The notes beneath the pieces are model-generated. The model saw only the letters and a list, made by a program, of their open reading frames with translations, had not been told where the DNA came from and ran no database searches. A program made the translations under genes and the position numbers. A DNA stretch of 64,000 nt from Sphingomonas sp. KR3-1 (lineage in GTDB: Bacteria; Pseudomonadota; Alphaproteobacteria; Sphingomonadales; Sphingomonadaceae), in the NCBI RefSeq assembly GCF_040049295.1, contig NZ_JBDZDQ010000002.1:682001-746000 (forward strand). The letters are read 5' to 3'. This document shows, in pieces, positions 54,784 through 64,000 of the stretch. Position 1 is the first letter of the stretch. Each line of letters starts with the position of its first letter.

Positions 54784-55673
54784 GCCGCGCACCGACACGG
54801 CGCACGGCGACGCGGCGCGGGGGCAAGCCGGCGCCCAAGCGCAAGCAGCAGGCGCGCCGGAAGCAGCCCGGGCTGATGGACCAGGCGCTCGCCGCGCTGC
54901 CGTTCAGCCAGGCAACGCTCACCCGCATGGCGACCTGGGGCATTGTCGGCATGTTCGGGATCGGGCTGATCACCGTCGCGACCTGGTTCGGCGTGCCGCA
55001 GATCATCGGCACCGGCGCCGCCCAGGCGGTGGGCGAGGCGGGGCTGCGCGTCGACACGATCCAGATCAACGGCCTCAAGCGGATGGACCGCATGACCGTG
55101 TACCAGCAGGTGCTCGACCAGAATTCGCGCGCGATGCCGCTGGTCAATCTGGGGGACGTCCGCACGCGGCTGCTCGCCTATCCCTGGATCAAGGACGCCC
55201 GCGTCTCGCGCCGCCTGCCTGACAAGCTGCTGATCGACATCGTCGAGCGCGAACCCGCGGCGATCTGGCAGAACCATGGCCAGCTGATGCTGATCGACCC
55301 GAGCGGCGTGCCGCTCGAGCCGGTCTCGCGCGAGGCGATGCCCGATCTGCCGCTGATCGTCGGCGACGGCGCCAATTCGCAGGAGCCGGCGCGCCGCGAC
55401 CTGATGGACAGCGCGCCCGCGCTCAAGCCGCTGGTCCGTGCCGCCACGTGGGTCGGCAATCGTCGCTGGGACATTACCTTCGATACCGGCGAGAAGCTCC
55501 AGCTGCCCGAGGGCGACAAGGAAGCCAAGGACGCGCTGAAGACCTTTGCCGAGAAGGATGGCGCCTATCGCCTGCTTGGCCGCGGCAATCTGGGGTTCGA
55601 CATGCGTGACCCCGATAACCTGGTTGTCCGCAGGCCCGCCGCGATCGGCGCGCCGGCTGCTACGGGATTATGA
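54780..55673 (+). CDS. ftsQ: Cell division protein FtsQ
   Basis: A 297-residue bitopic protein. A very basic cytoplasmic start (RRTATRRGGKPAPKRKQQARRK) precedes a membrane helix (about residues 50-72), a POTRA domain (LRVDTIQINGLKRMDRMTVYQQV) and a beta domain. It scaffolds FtsB/FtsL at the septum. The ATG overlaps ddl. An 82-base gap, the first real gap in the cluster, follows before ftsA. Confidence 0.92.
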   Translation: MSRAPTRRTATRRGGKPAPKRKQQARRKQPGLMDQALAALPFSQATLTRMATWGIVGMFGIGLITVATWFGVPQIIGTGAAQAVGEAGLRVDTIQINGLKRMDRMTVYQQVLDQNSRAMPLVNLGDVRTRLLAYPWIKDARVSRRLPDKLLIDIVEREPAAIWQNHGQLMLIDPSGVPLEPVSREAMPDLPLIVGDGANSQEPARRDLMDSAPALKPLVRAATWVGNRRWDITFDTGEKLQLPEGDKEAKDALKTFAEKDGAYRLLGRGNLGFDMRDPDNLVVRRPAAIGAPAATGL

Positions 55674-55704
55674 TGAACACCGTAGTTGCCATGAGAGGAA
55701 AATA

Positions 55705-55725
55705 CTGATTCATAAGCTGAATCAG
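55705..55725. promoter_or_regulatory. Perfect dyad with two GANTC sites ahead of ftsA
   Basis: CTGATTCA (55705-55712) and TGAATCAG (55718-55725) flank five bases; each arm holds a GANTC site. GANTC is the CcrM methylation target in alphaproteobacteria. The dyad lies 30 bases before the ftsA ATG, and six T residues follow at 55735-55740. Confidence 0.6.
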
Positions 55726-55755
55726 GAAGTGGGCGTTTTTTGAAGTGAGGGGCTT

Positions 55756-57015
55756 ATGGCGAAGGCTGCACCGGAAGGACTGATCACCGCGCTGGACGTG
55801 GGCTCGTCCAAGGTCTCGGCGCTGATCGCGCAGAAGGCGGATGACGGAACGCTGGTGGTGCTCGGCACCGGCCAGCGCGAGAGCCGTGGCGTCAAGCGCG
55901 GCTATGTCGCCGACATGCACGCCACCGAGCTGGCGATCCGCGAGGCGGTCGAGCAGGCGGAGCGCATCGCCGGGCAGAATATCGAGGACGTCTGGGTGAG
56001 CTTCTCCGCCGGCGGCCTGATCTCCGACATCGTCCGGCTGGAATCGGACCTGGGCGGCCACCGCATCGAGCAGAACGACGTCGACGAGCTGCTCAAGGCC
56101 GGTCGCGACGCTATCGATCCGCAGGGCAAGATGGTGCTCCACGCCCAGCCGACGCGCTACACGGTCGACGGCCTGGCCGGCGTGCGGCGCCCGTTGGGGC
56201 TGCATGCCGAGCGGCTGGGCGTCGACATCCATGTCGTCGCGACCGACGGTGCGCCGGTGCGCAACCTCGATCACTGCGTCCGCTCGGCGCATCTCGAGGT
56301 CCGCTCGATCATCGCCGCCCCGGTGGCGACGGGCCTCGCCTGCCTGACCGACGAGGAGCGCGAGCTCGGCGTCGCACTGATCGAGATCGGCGCGGGCGTG
56401 ACCAACGTCTCGGTCTTCTCGCAGGGCGTGCTCTCGGGCCTCGCCTCGATCGCGATGGGCTCGGCCGACATCACCGACGACATCGCCTCGTCCTTCGGCA
56501 CCGCGCGTGCCTGGGCCGAGCGTACCAAGTGCTTCCACGGCTCGGCGAACCTCAGCCCGCGCGACAATCACGAGATGATCGAAGTGGTGCCCGCGATCCC
56601 CGACGAGGGCAGCGAAGGCCCGCGCATCACCAAGGCGCAGCTCAATGCGATCATCCGCAAGCGGCTCGAGCGGCTGATGGGCGAGATCCAGAAGGAGCTG
56701 AAGAAGCTCTCGTTCGAGGATCCGGCCGGCCGCCAGATCGTCCTTACCGGCGGCGGCGCCGAGCTGAAGGGCGTGGCGGACTATGCCCAGCAATTCCTCG
56801 GCAGCGCGGTGCGCGTCGGCCGGCCCAAGGGGCTGGTGGCGCTTCCCGAGGCGCATGCCGGCCCGGCCTTCGCCACTTTGGCGGGCCTGGCGCGCTTCGC
56901 AGCATCCGATCCGATCGACCTGCGCGCGCTCGAGCCGAACCACCAGATGGTGACCCGGACGAGCCCGGGAGCCCTTATGCAGCGGCTAATCGCGGCGTTC
57001 CGGGCGAATTATTAG
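55756..57015 (+). CDS. ftsA: Cell division protein FtsA
   Basis: A 419-residue actin-like protein that tethers FtsZ to the membrane. ALDVGSSKVSALIA (phosphate 1), GAGVTNVSVF (phosphate 2) and LTGGGAELKGVADY (adenosine motif) are intact. The 1C subdomain follows the first. The C-terminal ALMQRLIAAFRANY looks like the amphipathic membrane-targeting helix. GAGGGG precedes the ATG. Confidence 0.96.
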   Translation: MAKAAPEGLITALDVGSSKVSALIAQKADDGTLVVLGTGQRESRGVKRGYVADMHATELAIREAVEQAERIAGQNIEDVWVSFSAGGLISDIVRLESDLGGHRIEQNDVDELLKAGRDAIDPQGKMVLHAQPTRYTVDGLAGVRRPLGLHAERLGVDIHVVATDGAPVRNLDHCVRSAHLEVRSIIAAPVATGLACLTDEERELGVALIEIGAGVTNVSVFSQGVLSGLASIAMGSADITDDIASSFGTARAWAERTKCFHGSANLSPRDNHEMIEVVPAIPDEGSEGPRITKAQLNAIIRKRLERLMGEIQKELKKLSFEDPAGRQIVLTGGGAELKGVADYAQQFLGSAVRVGRPKGLVALPEAHAGPAFATLAGLARFAASDPIDLRALEPNHQMVTRTSPGALMQRLIAAFRANY

Positions 57016-57128
57016 AAGAAATGCGTTGGTAACTTCGCGTTCCCTCTAGAGTCGCCCCCGGCGTTCGTGCAGAACGGGGCCAAATTACGCGCCTGTGACA
57101 GCCACGCAGGCGCAGGGAGAACAAGGCG

Positions 57129-58655
57129 ATGAGTATCGATTTCCTTCCGCCCGACGTGGACGAGCTGACCCCGAAGATCACCGTGGTCGGTGTGGGCGGC
57201 GCGGGCGGCAACGCCATCGCGAACATGATCCGCGCCGACGTGCAGGGTGTCGACTTCGTCGTCGCCAACACCGACGCGCAGGCACTCAAGCAGTCGAGCG
57301 CGGGGCATCGCATCCAGCTCGGCGCGAAGATCACCCAGGGCCTGGGTGCCGGCAGCCGGCCCGAGATCGGTCGCGCCGCCGCCGAAGAGACGATCGACAG
57401 CGTCCAGAAGGCGCTCGAGGGCGCCCACATGGTGTTCATCGCCGCCGGCATGGGCGGCGGCACCGGCACGGGTGCGGCGCCGGTGATCGCCAAGGCCGCG
57501 CGCGACCTGGGCATTCTGACCGTGGGCGTCGTCACCAAGCCGTTCGCCTTCGAGGGCAAGCGCCGTGCGGCGTCGGCGGAAGCCGGCATCAACGAGCTGC
57601 AGAAATATGTCGATACGCTGATCGTCATCCCGAACCAGAACCTCTTCCTGATCGCCAACGCGAACACGACCTTCAAGGAAGCATTCGAGATGGCCGACGA
57701 GGTGCTGCAGCAGGGCGTACGCGGCATCACCGACCTGATGGTCATGCCGGGCCTCATCAACCTCGACTTCGCCGACGTCCGTTCGGTGATGCAGGAGATG
57801 GGCAAGGCGATGATGGGCACCGGCGAGGCGGACGGCGACGACCGCGCGCTGATCGCGGCGCAGAAGGCGATCGCCAACCCGCTGCTCGACGGCGTGAGCA
57901 TGAACGGCGCCAAGGGCGTGATCGTCTCGATCACCGGCGGCGAGGACATGCGCCTGCTCGAGGTCGACGAAGCCGCGAACCATATCCGCGAGCTGGTCGA
58001 TCCGGATGCGAACATCATCTGGGGCTCGGCGTTCAATCCGGAGCTCGAGGGCAAGATCCGCGTCTCGGTCGTCGCGACCGGCATCGATGCCGATGCGCAG
58101 CCGGTCGCCGCGCCGCGCGCCGCCGAGCAGCCGCGCGTCTTCTCCTTCTCGACGCCGCGCCGCACCGCCGCCGATCCGGCACCGGCCAGCGCGCCGGAGC
58201 CCGCTGCCGAGGAAGCGCCGCTGGAGCCGCCGGTTCCCGCAGCCTATGAGCCGGTGGCCGAAGCCGATCCCATGCCGCTCTCGCCGCCGGTTCCGGAAGC
58301 CTATGAGCCCGAGCCCGAGCCGGCCCAGGCAGCGCCGGTCCAGTCGAACTGGGTCGATGACGGCAAGGACAGCGACGAGGACGAGCTCGTCCTCGGTGCC
58401 GACAGCCTGGTTCCCGAAGCGCCGCAGCCGGTCGCCGAAGAGCCCACGCCCGCACCGGCCTCGCGCCGCCGCTGGCTGACCGGCGGGGACGACGAGGAAG
58501 CCTCGCCGCTGGCCGAGAAGCCGGCGAAGAAGAGCGGCGGCACGCTGTTCGAGCGCATGGCGATGGCATCGCGCGGCGCAGCCAAGGCCGAGGATGAAGA
58601 GGACAAGGACCCGCTCGACATCCCGCGCTTCCTGCGCAGCCAGAACAACCAGTAA
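57129..58655 (+). CDS. ftsZ: Cell division protein FtsZ
   Basis: A 508-residue tubulin homologue, GTPase and organiser of the division ring. The tubulin signature [10 protein letters not shown] is at about residues 108-117 and the T7 loop NLDFADV in the synergy half. The globular core ends near residue 320. An unusually long acidic/Pro-rich linker (about 170 residues) leads to the C-terminal peptide [10 protein letters not shown], which would bind FtsA. ATG at 57129 is preceded by AAGG; a 113-base gap separates it from ftsA. Confidence 0.97.
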   Translation: MSIDFLPPDVDELTPKITVVGVGGAGGNAIANMIRADVQGVDFVVANTDAQALKQSSAGHRIQLGAKITQGLGAGSRPEIGRAAAEETIDSVQKALEGAHMVFIAAGMGGGTGTGAAPVIAKAARDLGILTVGVVTKPFAFEGKRRAASAEAGINELQKYVDTLIVIPNQNLFLIANANTTFKEAFEMADEVLQQGVRGITDLMVMPGLINLDFADVRSVMQEMGKAMMGTGEADGDDRALIAAQKAIANPLLDGVSMNGAKGVIVSITGGEDMRLLEVDEAANHIRELVDPDANIIWGSAFNPELEGKIRVSVVATGIDADAQPVAAPRAAEQPRVFSFSTPRRTAADPAPASAPEPAAEEAPLEPPVPAAYEPVAEADPMPLSPPVPEAYEPEPEPAQAAPVQSNWVDDGKDSDEDELVLGADSLVPEAPQPVAEEPTPAPASRRRWLTGGDDEEASPLAEKPAKKSGGTLFERMAMASRGAAKAEDEEDKDPLDIPRFLRSQNNQ

Positions 58656-58664
58656 GTCATTCGT

Positions 58665-58700
58665 CGCCGGCGGGGCTCGTTTCGGCGAGCCTTGCCGGCG
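58665..58700 (+). terminator. Terminator-like hairpin after ftsZ
   Basis: CGCCGGC (58665-58671) pairs with GCCGGCG (58694-58700) and GGCTCG (58674-58679) with CGAGCC (58686-58691); the two GG/TT bases between can wobble-pair. It begins ten bases after the ftsZ stop. No T run, so termination is uncertain. Confidence 0.5.
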
Positions 58701-58745
58701 TCGTCATTGTCGGTTCAGCGCAACGATGCGCAGGTTGGCGGGGAC

Positions 58746-60635
58746 ATGAACCGGATACGCTTTATCGGCGCCGCTGCGCTCGCCCTGGTCGCAGCCCAGG
58801 CTGCCCCCGCCCTTGCCCAGAGCGAAGTCGTCGCCCAGGCCAATCCCGATGCGGACCGGCTGGCGAACGATATTCGCGCGCTCGCCAGCGATCCGCGCGA
58901 CGTGCGCATGCTGCTCGATGCGGGGATGACCAGCGCACGGCTGGGCGATACTTCCGCTGCGCTTGCCTTTTTCCAGCGTGCCGAGGCGATAGCGCCGGGC
59001 GATCCGCGCATCTCCGCCGGGCGCGGCATGGCGCTGGTGCGGCTCGAGCGGCCGGGCGAGGCGCTGCACCTGTTCCAGACGGCTGAGGCGCGCGGCGTGG
59101 ATGTGCGCGACTATGCCAGCGACCGCGGCTTCGCCTATGACCTGCTCGGCCAGCCGGCGCTGGCGCAGCGTGACTACAAGCTGGCGCTGAGCGGCGGCGA
59201 CCGCGACGACGAGACGGTGCGCCGCTACGCGCTGTCGCTCGGCATCGCCGGTGACCGCGAGGAGGCGATGCGCGTGCTCGAGCCGCTGCTTCGCCGCAGC
59301 GACCGTGCCGCATGGCGCGCGCGCGCGTTCATCCTCGCGATGAACGGCGATACCGCGGGGGCGGAGAAGATCGCCGCGAGCATGATGCCGGGCACGATGG
59401 GGCAGGCACTCTCGCCCTTCTTCCGTCGCCTCGCCGGCCTTGGCCCCGCCGATCGCGCCTTCGCCGTGCATTTCGGCGAGCTTTCGCCGACCCAGGCGCG
59501 GCTCGCCGATGCGCGGCTGGCGCCCGAGCTGCCGCGATATGTGCCGGCGCCGCCCAGGCCGGTGCAGCTTGCCGCCGCCCAGCCAGTCGCGGCCCCGATG
59601 GCAACCGCGGGCAAGGACCGCCGCTCGCGCAAGGATCGCGAGCGCGACCAGAAGCTCGCCATGGCCGCCGCGGTCCGCCCTGCGCCGGCGCCTGCGCCCG
59701 AGCCCGACGACAATCTCCCGCCGCCGCCGCGCTTCGTGCTGCCGCCCACGCCGATCGTGCAGCCGATCCCGGCGCCGAAGCGCGACGAGGAGCCGGTCGA
59801 GGTCGCCGAGCGGCCGGCACCCGCGCCGGTTCGCCCCGCACCCGTTCGCCCTGTGCCGGTGCGGCCGACCCCGACGCCCGCGCCCGTGCATGCCGTCGCG
59901 ATGCCGTCGCGGCCTGCGCCCGAGCCGGCCCAGCCGGTCGTGCTCGCGCGCAGCGAGCCGGTGGTGCAGCCGGTGCGCCCGGCGCCGCGGCCCGAGCCTG
60001 CGCCAGCCAAGGTCGGGCAGGAGGATTCGGCGCTCGCCGCGATCGTCGGCGGGATCACCATTCCCGCGGAGGAGCTCGCCACCGTCACGGCGCCGCCGCC
60101 CGAGGAGCCCGTTGCCGCGCCTGCGCCGGTACGCGTCGCCGAGGCCAAGCCGGTTCCGGCCAAGCCCAAGCCCGAGCCTGCCGCAGCCAAGCCCGATCCC
60201 AAGAAGCCGGACCCCAAGGCCAAGCTCGATCCGAAGGCGAAGCCCGATCCGAAGGCCAAGGCCGACCCCAAGGCCAAGCCGGATGCCGAGGATGGCAAGA
60301 AGGGCAAGCTCGATCCCAAGGCGAAGAAGCCCGATCCCAAGAAGCCCGACCCGGCCAAGGCCGATCTGGCGCGCGTCTGGGTGCAGGTGGCGGGTGGTGC
60401 CAACGAGGACTCGCTCGCCAAGGCCTGGAAGGCGGTGGTCGCCAAGGCGCCGGCTGCGCTGAAGGGCAAAGCCGCCTGGACGACGCCGCTGCGCGCCACC
60501 AACCGCGTGCTCACCGGCCCGTTCAAGACGAGCGCGGAGGCGCAGGCCTTCGTCAACACGCTGGGCAAGGCGGGCGTGTCTGGCTTCGTCTTCACCAGTG
60601 AGGCCGGGCAGAAGGTGACCAAGCTGGCGCCATAG
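58746..60635 (+). CDS. TPR and SPOR-domain exported protein
   Basis: A 629-residue protein with signal peptide ([25 protein letters not shown]), TPR-like helices (about 40-260), a long Pro/Ala/Arg-rich region and a Lys/Pro/Asp repeat (KPDPKAK units, about residues 480-535). A C-terminal SPOR-like domain follows ([12 protein letters not shown] … [26 protein letters not shown]). SPOR domains bind denuded glycan at the septum, fitting its place after ftsZ. ATG at 58746 with a GGCGGGG site; the open frame to 58692 lies in the hairpin. Confidence 0.85.
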   Translation: MNRIRFIGAAALALVAAQAAPALAQSEVVAQANPDADRLANDIRALASDPRDVRMLLDAGMTSARLGDTSAALAFFQRAEAIAPGDPRISAGRGMALVRLERPGEALHLFQTAEARGVDVRDYASDRGFAYDLLGQPALAQRDYKLALSGGDRDDETVRRYALSLGIAGDREEAMRVLEPLLRRSDRAAWRARAFILAMNGDTAGAEKIAASMMPGTMGQALSPFFRRLAGLGPADRAFAVHFGELSPTQARLADARLAPELPRYVPAPPRPVQLAAAQPVAAPMATAGKDRRSRKDRERDQKLAMAAAVRPAPAPAPEPDDNLPPPPRFVLPPTPIVQPIPAPKRDEEPVEVAERPAPAPVRPAPVRPVPVRPTPTPAPVHAVAMPSRPAPEPAQPVVLARSEPVVQPVRPAPRPEPAPAKVGQEDSALAAIVGGITIPAEELATVTAPPPEEPVAAPAPVRVAEAKPVPAKPKPEPAAAKPDPKKPDPKAKLDPKAKPDPKAKADPKAKPDAEDGKKGKLDPKAKKPDPKKPDPAKADLARVWVQVAGGANEDSLAKAWKAVVAKAPAALKGKAAWTTPLRATNRVLTGPFKTSAEAQAFVNTLGKAGVSGFVFTSEAGQKVTKLAP

Positions 60636-60660
60636 AGAAGGGGCTGATAGGAGCCGCCCG

Positions 60661-61827
60661 GTGAAAGCGATTTCTCCCTGGGCCTCTACCCCCGAAACCA
60701 GCCGTGGCCGCCTCCATCCCGAGCCCGGCGGCACCGCCCGGGGGCCGCGCGACGCCTTCCAGCGCGACCGCGACCGGATCATCCACTCGATCAGCTTCCG
60801 GCGGCTGCGCCACAAGACCCAGGTGTTCATGGCGCCCGACGGCGACCATTTCCGCGTGCGGCTCACCCACAGCCTCGAGGTCGCGCAGATCGGCCGCGCG
60901 ATCGCGCGCACGCTCGGGCTCAACGAGGACCTGACCGAGGCGCTCTGCCTGGCGCACGATATCGGCCATCCGCCCTTCGGCCATGCCGGCGAGAAGGCGC
61001 TGGGCGAGGCGCTGGCGGCGCAGGGCGGGTTCGATCACAACGGCAACACGCTGCGCACGCTGACCACGATCGAGCGGCCCTATCCGGCCTGGGACGGGCT
61101 CAACCTCAGCTGGGAGATGCTCGAGGGCCTGGCCAAGCACAATGGCCCGATCGCGCATCCCGAATGGGCGCTGGCCGAGGCGGACCGGCAATTCCCGCTC
61201 GAGCTGGAAAGCTGGGCCTCGCTCGAGGCGCAGGTCGCCGCGATTGCCGACGACATCGCCTATGACAATCACGACATCGACGACGGCTTGCGCGCGGGGC
61301 TGCTCCAGCTCGACCAGCTGTTCGAGCTGCCGATGGTCGCCGATGGCTGGCGCGAGGTGGAGGCCAAGTTCCCCGGCTGCGAGCGCCGCCGGCTGATCAG
61401 CGAGCTGATCCGCGCCCAGATCGGCGCGATGGTCAACGACCTGATCGACGCGACGGGCAAGCGCATCGCCGAAAGCGGCGTCGAGACGGTGGCGGACGTG
61501 CGTGCAGCCGGCCGGGTGCTGGCGCATTTCTCCGACGGGATGCGCGAGGCGGAACGCGGGCTCAAGCGCTTCATGTACGCCAATCTCTACCACCATCCGA
61601 GCCAGCTCGCCGCGGCCGATGCGGCGCACACGGTGGTGGCGGGGCTGTTCGCGGCCTATCGCGCCGATCCGAAGCTGATGCCCGAGGAATGGAGCGCCGC
61701 ACTGCCCGAGGCGGAGCCTGCACGCAGCCGCCACATCGCCGATTTCATCGCGGGCATGACCGATCGCTACGCCATTGCGCGCTACCGCGAGCTGATCGGC
61801 AGGATCGAGTTGCCCGAAGGCTTCTGA
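60661..61827 (+). CDS. dGTPase-like HD-domain triphosphohydrolase
   Basis: A 388-residue protein of the Dgt family. R(D)[25 protein letters not shown] is the family N-terminus. The HD metal site is seen in [10 protein letters not shown] and [15 protein letters not shown], with the last Asp in [13 protein letters not shown]. It would split dGTP or another dNTP to the nucleoside and triphosphate. GTG start with GGAG eight bases upstream. A single gene, probably of the shorter subfamily 2 type. Confidence 0.9.
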   Translation: MKAISPWASTPETSRGRLHPEPGGTARGPRDAFQRDRDRIIHSISFRRLRHKTQVFMAPDGDHFRVRLTHSLEVAQIGRAIARTLGLNEDLTEALCLAHDIGHPPFGHAGEKALGEALAAQGGFDHNGNTLRTLTTIERPYPAWDGLNLSWEMLEGLAKHNGPIAHPEWALAEADRQFPLELESWASLEAQVAAIADDIAYDNHDIDDGLRAGLLQLDQLFELPMVADGWREVEAKFPGCERRRLISELIRAQIGAMVNDLIDATGKRIAESGVETVADVRAAGRVLAHFSDGMREAERGLKRFMYANLYHHPSQLAAADAAHTVVAGLFAAYRADPKLMPEEWSAALPEAEPARSRHIADFIAGMTDRYAIARYRELIGRIELPEGF

Positions 61828-61835
61828 ACGCGAGA

Positions 61836-61860
61836 AAGGCCGGAGCTGGGCCCCGACCTT
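61836..61860 (-). other. Imperfect hairpin between the dGTPase-like gene and the small exported-protein gene
   Basis: AAGGCCGG and CCGACCTT form an 8-bp arm pair with one mismatch. On the minus strand TTTCTC follows. It may weakly end transcription of the small gene at 61884. Confidence 0.3.
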
Positions 61861-61883
61861 CCACAAATCGCTGGAAACGATCC

Positions 61884-62159
61884 TTAGCGCGTGGCGACCT
61901 GCGTCAGCGCCTTGCCCTTGGGAGCGCGGAACGAGACGCGCGTGTCGTTCACATACCCGTCGACCCAGCCATTCTTGACCGACAGGCGGAAGTCGCCGCC
62001 GTTACCGGTGCGGCCCTGGAGGACCTGGACACCATTCTTCTGCGTCACCGTATAGGTATAGGTCACGCCTTCATGGGTGAAGGTGCGGTCACCGGCGAAC
62101 GCGGCCGGCGCAGTGAAGGTCAGGACTGCGGCAGCAGCCGCGAAAAGGAATTTCGTCAC
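61884..62159 (-). CDS. Small exported protein
   Basis: A 91-residue protein with signal peptide (MTKFLFAAAAAVLTFTAPAAFAG). A 68-residue beta-rich mature part follows (DRTFTHEGVTYTYTVTQKNGVQVLQGRT … FRLSVKNGWVDGYVNDTRVSF). I know of no function; comparable short proteins are common in sphingomonads. It is divergent from the DUF1800 gene, with 226 bases between, including a TTTCGA/TCGAAA dyad at 62307-62322. Confidence 0.75.
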   Translation of the reverse strand: MTKFLFAAAAAVLTFTAPAAFAGDRTFTHEGVTYTYTVTQKNGVQVLQGRTGNGGDFRLSVKNGWVDGYVNDTRVSFRAPKGKALTQVATR

Positions 62160-62385
62160 GATCTTTCTCCTTGTTGATAAAGAGCCAGATCGGCATCCAA
62201 TTTGTTATGTTCTTGCGGACCCTTTTGTTGCGACGCAGCAAAATCGGCAACCGCAAAGGCCGGGCAGGGCGATTGCACAAAACGCAAGCGGCGAGCCGAG
62301 CCAATGTTTCGACGGATCGAAAACGTGGCAAACTTCTGCGACAGTTTGTGCGTAGTCAGGAAATATTGTCACAGGGGATGTCGCA

Positions 62386-64000
62386 ATGACGGACGCGAGT
62401 ATCGCTCTCAATCGCTTCGGGCTCGGCGCCAGGCCGGGCGAGGATCCCGGCAGCGATCCCCGCAAATGGCTGGCCGCCCAGATCGAGAGCTTCGATCCTC
62501 GGCCCGAGGCGATCGCGTCGCAGGTGCCCAGCACCCAGGTGGCGCGCGATCTGGCCGATTTCTACGAGCAGCAGCGGCTGCTCCGCCAGGCTGCGGGCCC
62601 CAAGGCCCAGCAGGGCGCGGTTCCGTCCAGGCCGGCAGTAGCCCAGCCGCCGATGGCGGGTGGCGCGGCGATGCAGGACATGCAGTCCGCGGCTCCTGCG
62701 ATGCAGCCGGGCACGATGCAGGGCGGCTCCATGCAGGACGGCATGAGCGCGCAGCCCGCCGGGGCGCGCATCCAGGCCAAGCCAGGGGCCGCCGGCAAGC
62801 CGCTCTATGAAGGCGAGGATGCCGCGATGCTGGCCCGGCGCGAGGCGCGGCGGGTGCAGCAGCAGATCTATGTCGGCATGGTCTCGGCGCGCGCGCTCAC
62901 CGCGATCAACTCGCCGACGCCGTTCGCCGAGCGGCTCACGCATTTCTGGGCGAACCATTTCGCCGTCTCGGCCGACAAGCTCGAGCTGGTCGGCATGTGC
63001 GGCACGCTCGAGTTCGAGGCGATCCGCCCGCACGTGATGGGCAAGTTCGGCGACATGCTCAACGCCGTCGAGCGGCACCCCTCGATGCTGCTCTATCTCG
63101 ATCAGGCGGTGTCGATCGGGCCGAACAGCCCCGCCGGCCAGATCGCGGCACGCCGGCAGGCGAAGAACCGCTCGGGCCTCAACGAGAATCTCGCGCGTGA
63201 GATCATGGAGCTCCACACGCTCGGCGTGCGCAGCGTCTACACCCAGGCGGACGTGACCGAGTTCGCCCGCGCGATGACCGGCTTCACCATTGCCGGGATC
63301 GGCCGCGGTGCCGGCGCGCGCTATGCCGGCACCGCCGAGGGCGAGCCCGGCACCTTCGTCTTCGCCGACCGGCTGCACGAGCCGGGCACGCGCACGATCC
63401 TGGGCAAGCAGTGGAGCCAGCAGGGCGAGGCGCAGGCTGCCGCGGTGCTCAACTTCTTCGCCACCCATCCGGCGACCGCGCACCATATCGCCACCAAGCT
63501 CGCCCGCCATTTCGCCGCGGACGATCCGCCCCCCGCGCTGGTTGCCAAGCTCGAAAAGGCGTTCCTCTCCTCAGGTGGCGACTTGCCGACCGTCTACCGC
63601 GCGCTGATCAATGCGCCCGAATGCTGGGCGCCCCAGCCGGCCAAGTTCAAGTCGCCCTGGGAATGGTCGATCTCTGCGATGCGCGCGCTCGGCACCAAGC
63701 AGGTCCAGGCGAACGCGGTGAACGGGCTGATGGGCCAGCTCGGCCAGCCGACCTGGAAGCCAGGCTCGCCGGCGGGCTGGGACGACGTCGCCGGCGCCTG
63801 GGCCGGCCCCGATGCGGTGATGCGCCGGGTCGAGGCGGCCGAGCGGATGGCGCAGCGCGCCAAGGACACGATCGACGCCCGCCAGCGCGCCGCCGAGCTG
63901 TTCCCCGGCGCGCTCAGCCCCGCCACCGCCCAGTCGATCGCCCGCGCCGAAAGCCCGGGCCAGGGCCTTGCCCTGATGCTCGTCTCGCCCGAATTCATGC
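62386..64000 (+). CDS. DUF1800 protein, 3' end outside window
   Basis: The frame from ATG 62386 stays open to the end of the window, 538 codons. AGGGGA lies about eight bases upstream. A DUF1800 protein is recognised by LNRFGLGARPGE at the start, FWANHFAVSADKLE and NENLAREIMELHTLGV. A Met/Gln/Pro/Ala-rich insertion (about residues 70-135) interrupts the N-terminal part. DUF1800 proteins are often paired with a DUF1501 gene, which may follow outside the window. Function is unknown. No signal peptide is evident at this start. Confidence 0.88.
   Translation, partial: MTDASIALNRFGLGARPGEDPGSDPRKWLAAQIESFDPRPEAIASQVPSTQVARDLADFYEQQRLLRQAAGPKAQQGAVPSRPAVAQPPMAGGAAMQDMQSAAPAMQPGTMQGGSMQDGMSAQPAGARIQAKPGAAGKPLYEGEDAAMLARREARRVQQQIYVGMVSARALTAINSPTPFAERLTHFWANHFAVSADKLELVGMCGTLEFEAIRPHVMGKFGDMLNAVERHPSMLLYLDQAVSIGPNSPAGQIAARRQAKNRSGLNENLAREIMELHTLGVRSVYTQADVTEFARAMTGFTIAGIGRGAGARYAGTAEGEPGTFVFADRLHEPGTRTILGKQWSQQGEAQAAAVLNFFATHPATAHHIATKLARHFAADDPPPALVAKLEKAFLSSGGDLPTVYRALINAPECWAPQPAKFKSPWEWSISAMRALGTKQVQANAVNGLMGQLGQPTWKPGSPAGWDDVAGAWAGPDAVMRRVEAAERMAQRAKDTIDARQRAAELFPGALSPATAQSIARAESPGQGLALMLVSPEFM

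Noticed and set aside
57016..57128. Separate ftsZ promoter in the ftsA-ftsZ gap
   Set aside because: A TTGGTA is present at 57026-57031 but no acceptable -10 box lies at the right distance.
62356..63510. 384-codon minus-strand frame at the right end
   Set aside because: Antisense to the DUF1800 gene, whose family motifs are clear.

Overview
The window looks like chromosome from a high-GC alphaproteobacterium of the Sphingomonas group. This is judged from protein content only: a sphingomonad-style trb/traG conjugation cluster, an NDUFA12-type complex I protein, a two-domain cold-shock protein, DUF2155 and DUF192 proteins, a division/cell-wall cluster of alphaproteobacterial type, an alphaproteobacterial LexA box and paired GANTC sites. 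No database search was possible.

Layout. (1) 1-4998: the 3' part of a very large surface or secreted protein made of at least 18 YDG repeats of about 90 residues. (2) 5286-22676: an integrated-element-like region. It has a small tyrosine integrase, a secreted alpha/beta hydrolase, an ArsR/SdpR-like repressor with a small membrane partner, a traG-(RHH)-trbBCDEJLFGI-DUF2274 mating-pair operon and a large serine recombinase. The recombinase frame runs antisense into a tRNA-Trp gene. No relaxase, replication or entry-exclusion gene was recognised. (3) 22674-25807: tRNA-Trp, a membrane PAS-GGDEF-EAL protein, and two very small candidate genes upstream of it in a palindrome-rich stretch. (4) 25808-39694: mostly single housekeeping genes: fatty acyl-AMP ligase, RecX, double cold-shock protein, DUF192, NDUFA12, DUF2155, Aat, a ParA-like ATPase, lipoproteins, an SOS-boxed Y-family polymerase, a frameshifted GIY-YIG gene between inverted REP-like repeats, a VWA lipoprotein, a hypoxanthine-DNA glycosylase, an Mpo1-like protein, a methyltransferase-like protein and cysteine synthase. 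(5) 40274-58655: a complete dcw cluster, mraZ-rsmH-ftsL-ftsI-murE-murF-mraY-murD-ftsW-murG-murC-murB-ddl-ftsQ-ftsA-ftsZ. (6) 58746-64000: a TPR/SPOR protein, a dGTPase-like HD hydrolase, a small exported protein and the 5' part of a DUF1800 protein.

How the parts work together. In the dcw cluster nearly every junction from mraZ to ftsQ is a 1- or 4-base stop/start overlap, so synthesis of lipid II and of the septal machinery is probably translationally coupled. A four-unit MraZ box with 10-bp spacing overlaps the likely mraZ promoter, and a dyad carrying two GANTC sites precedes ftsA. The trb genes are also coupled by overlaps, broken by a pair of strong hairpins between trbJ and trbL.

Most interesting points: the recombinase/tRNA-Trp overlap; the two small genes ahead of the c-di-GMP enzyme; the REP-flanked GIY-YIG remnant; the LexA box that overrules the longest start of the polymerase; the 199-bp tail-to-tail overlap of aat and the DUF2155 gene; the tandem hairpins in the trb operon; and the MraZ box. 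I did not find a clearly new multi-gene system.
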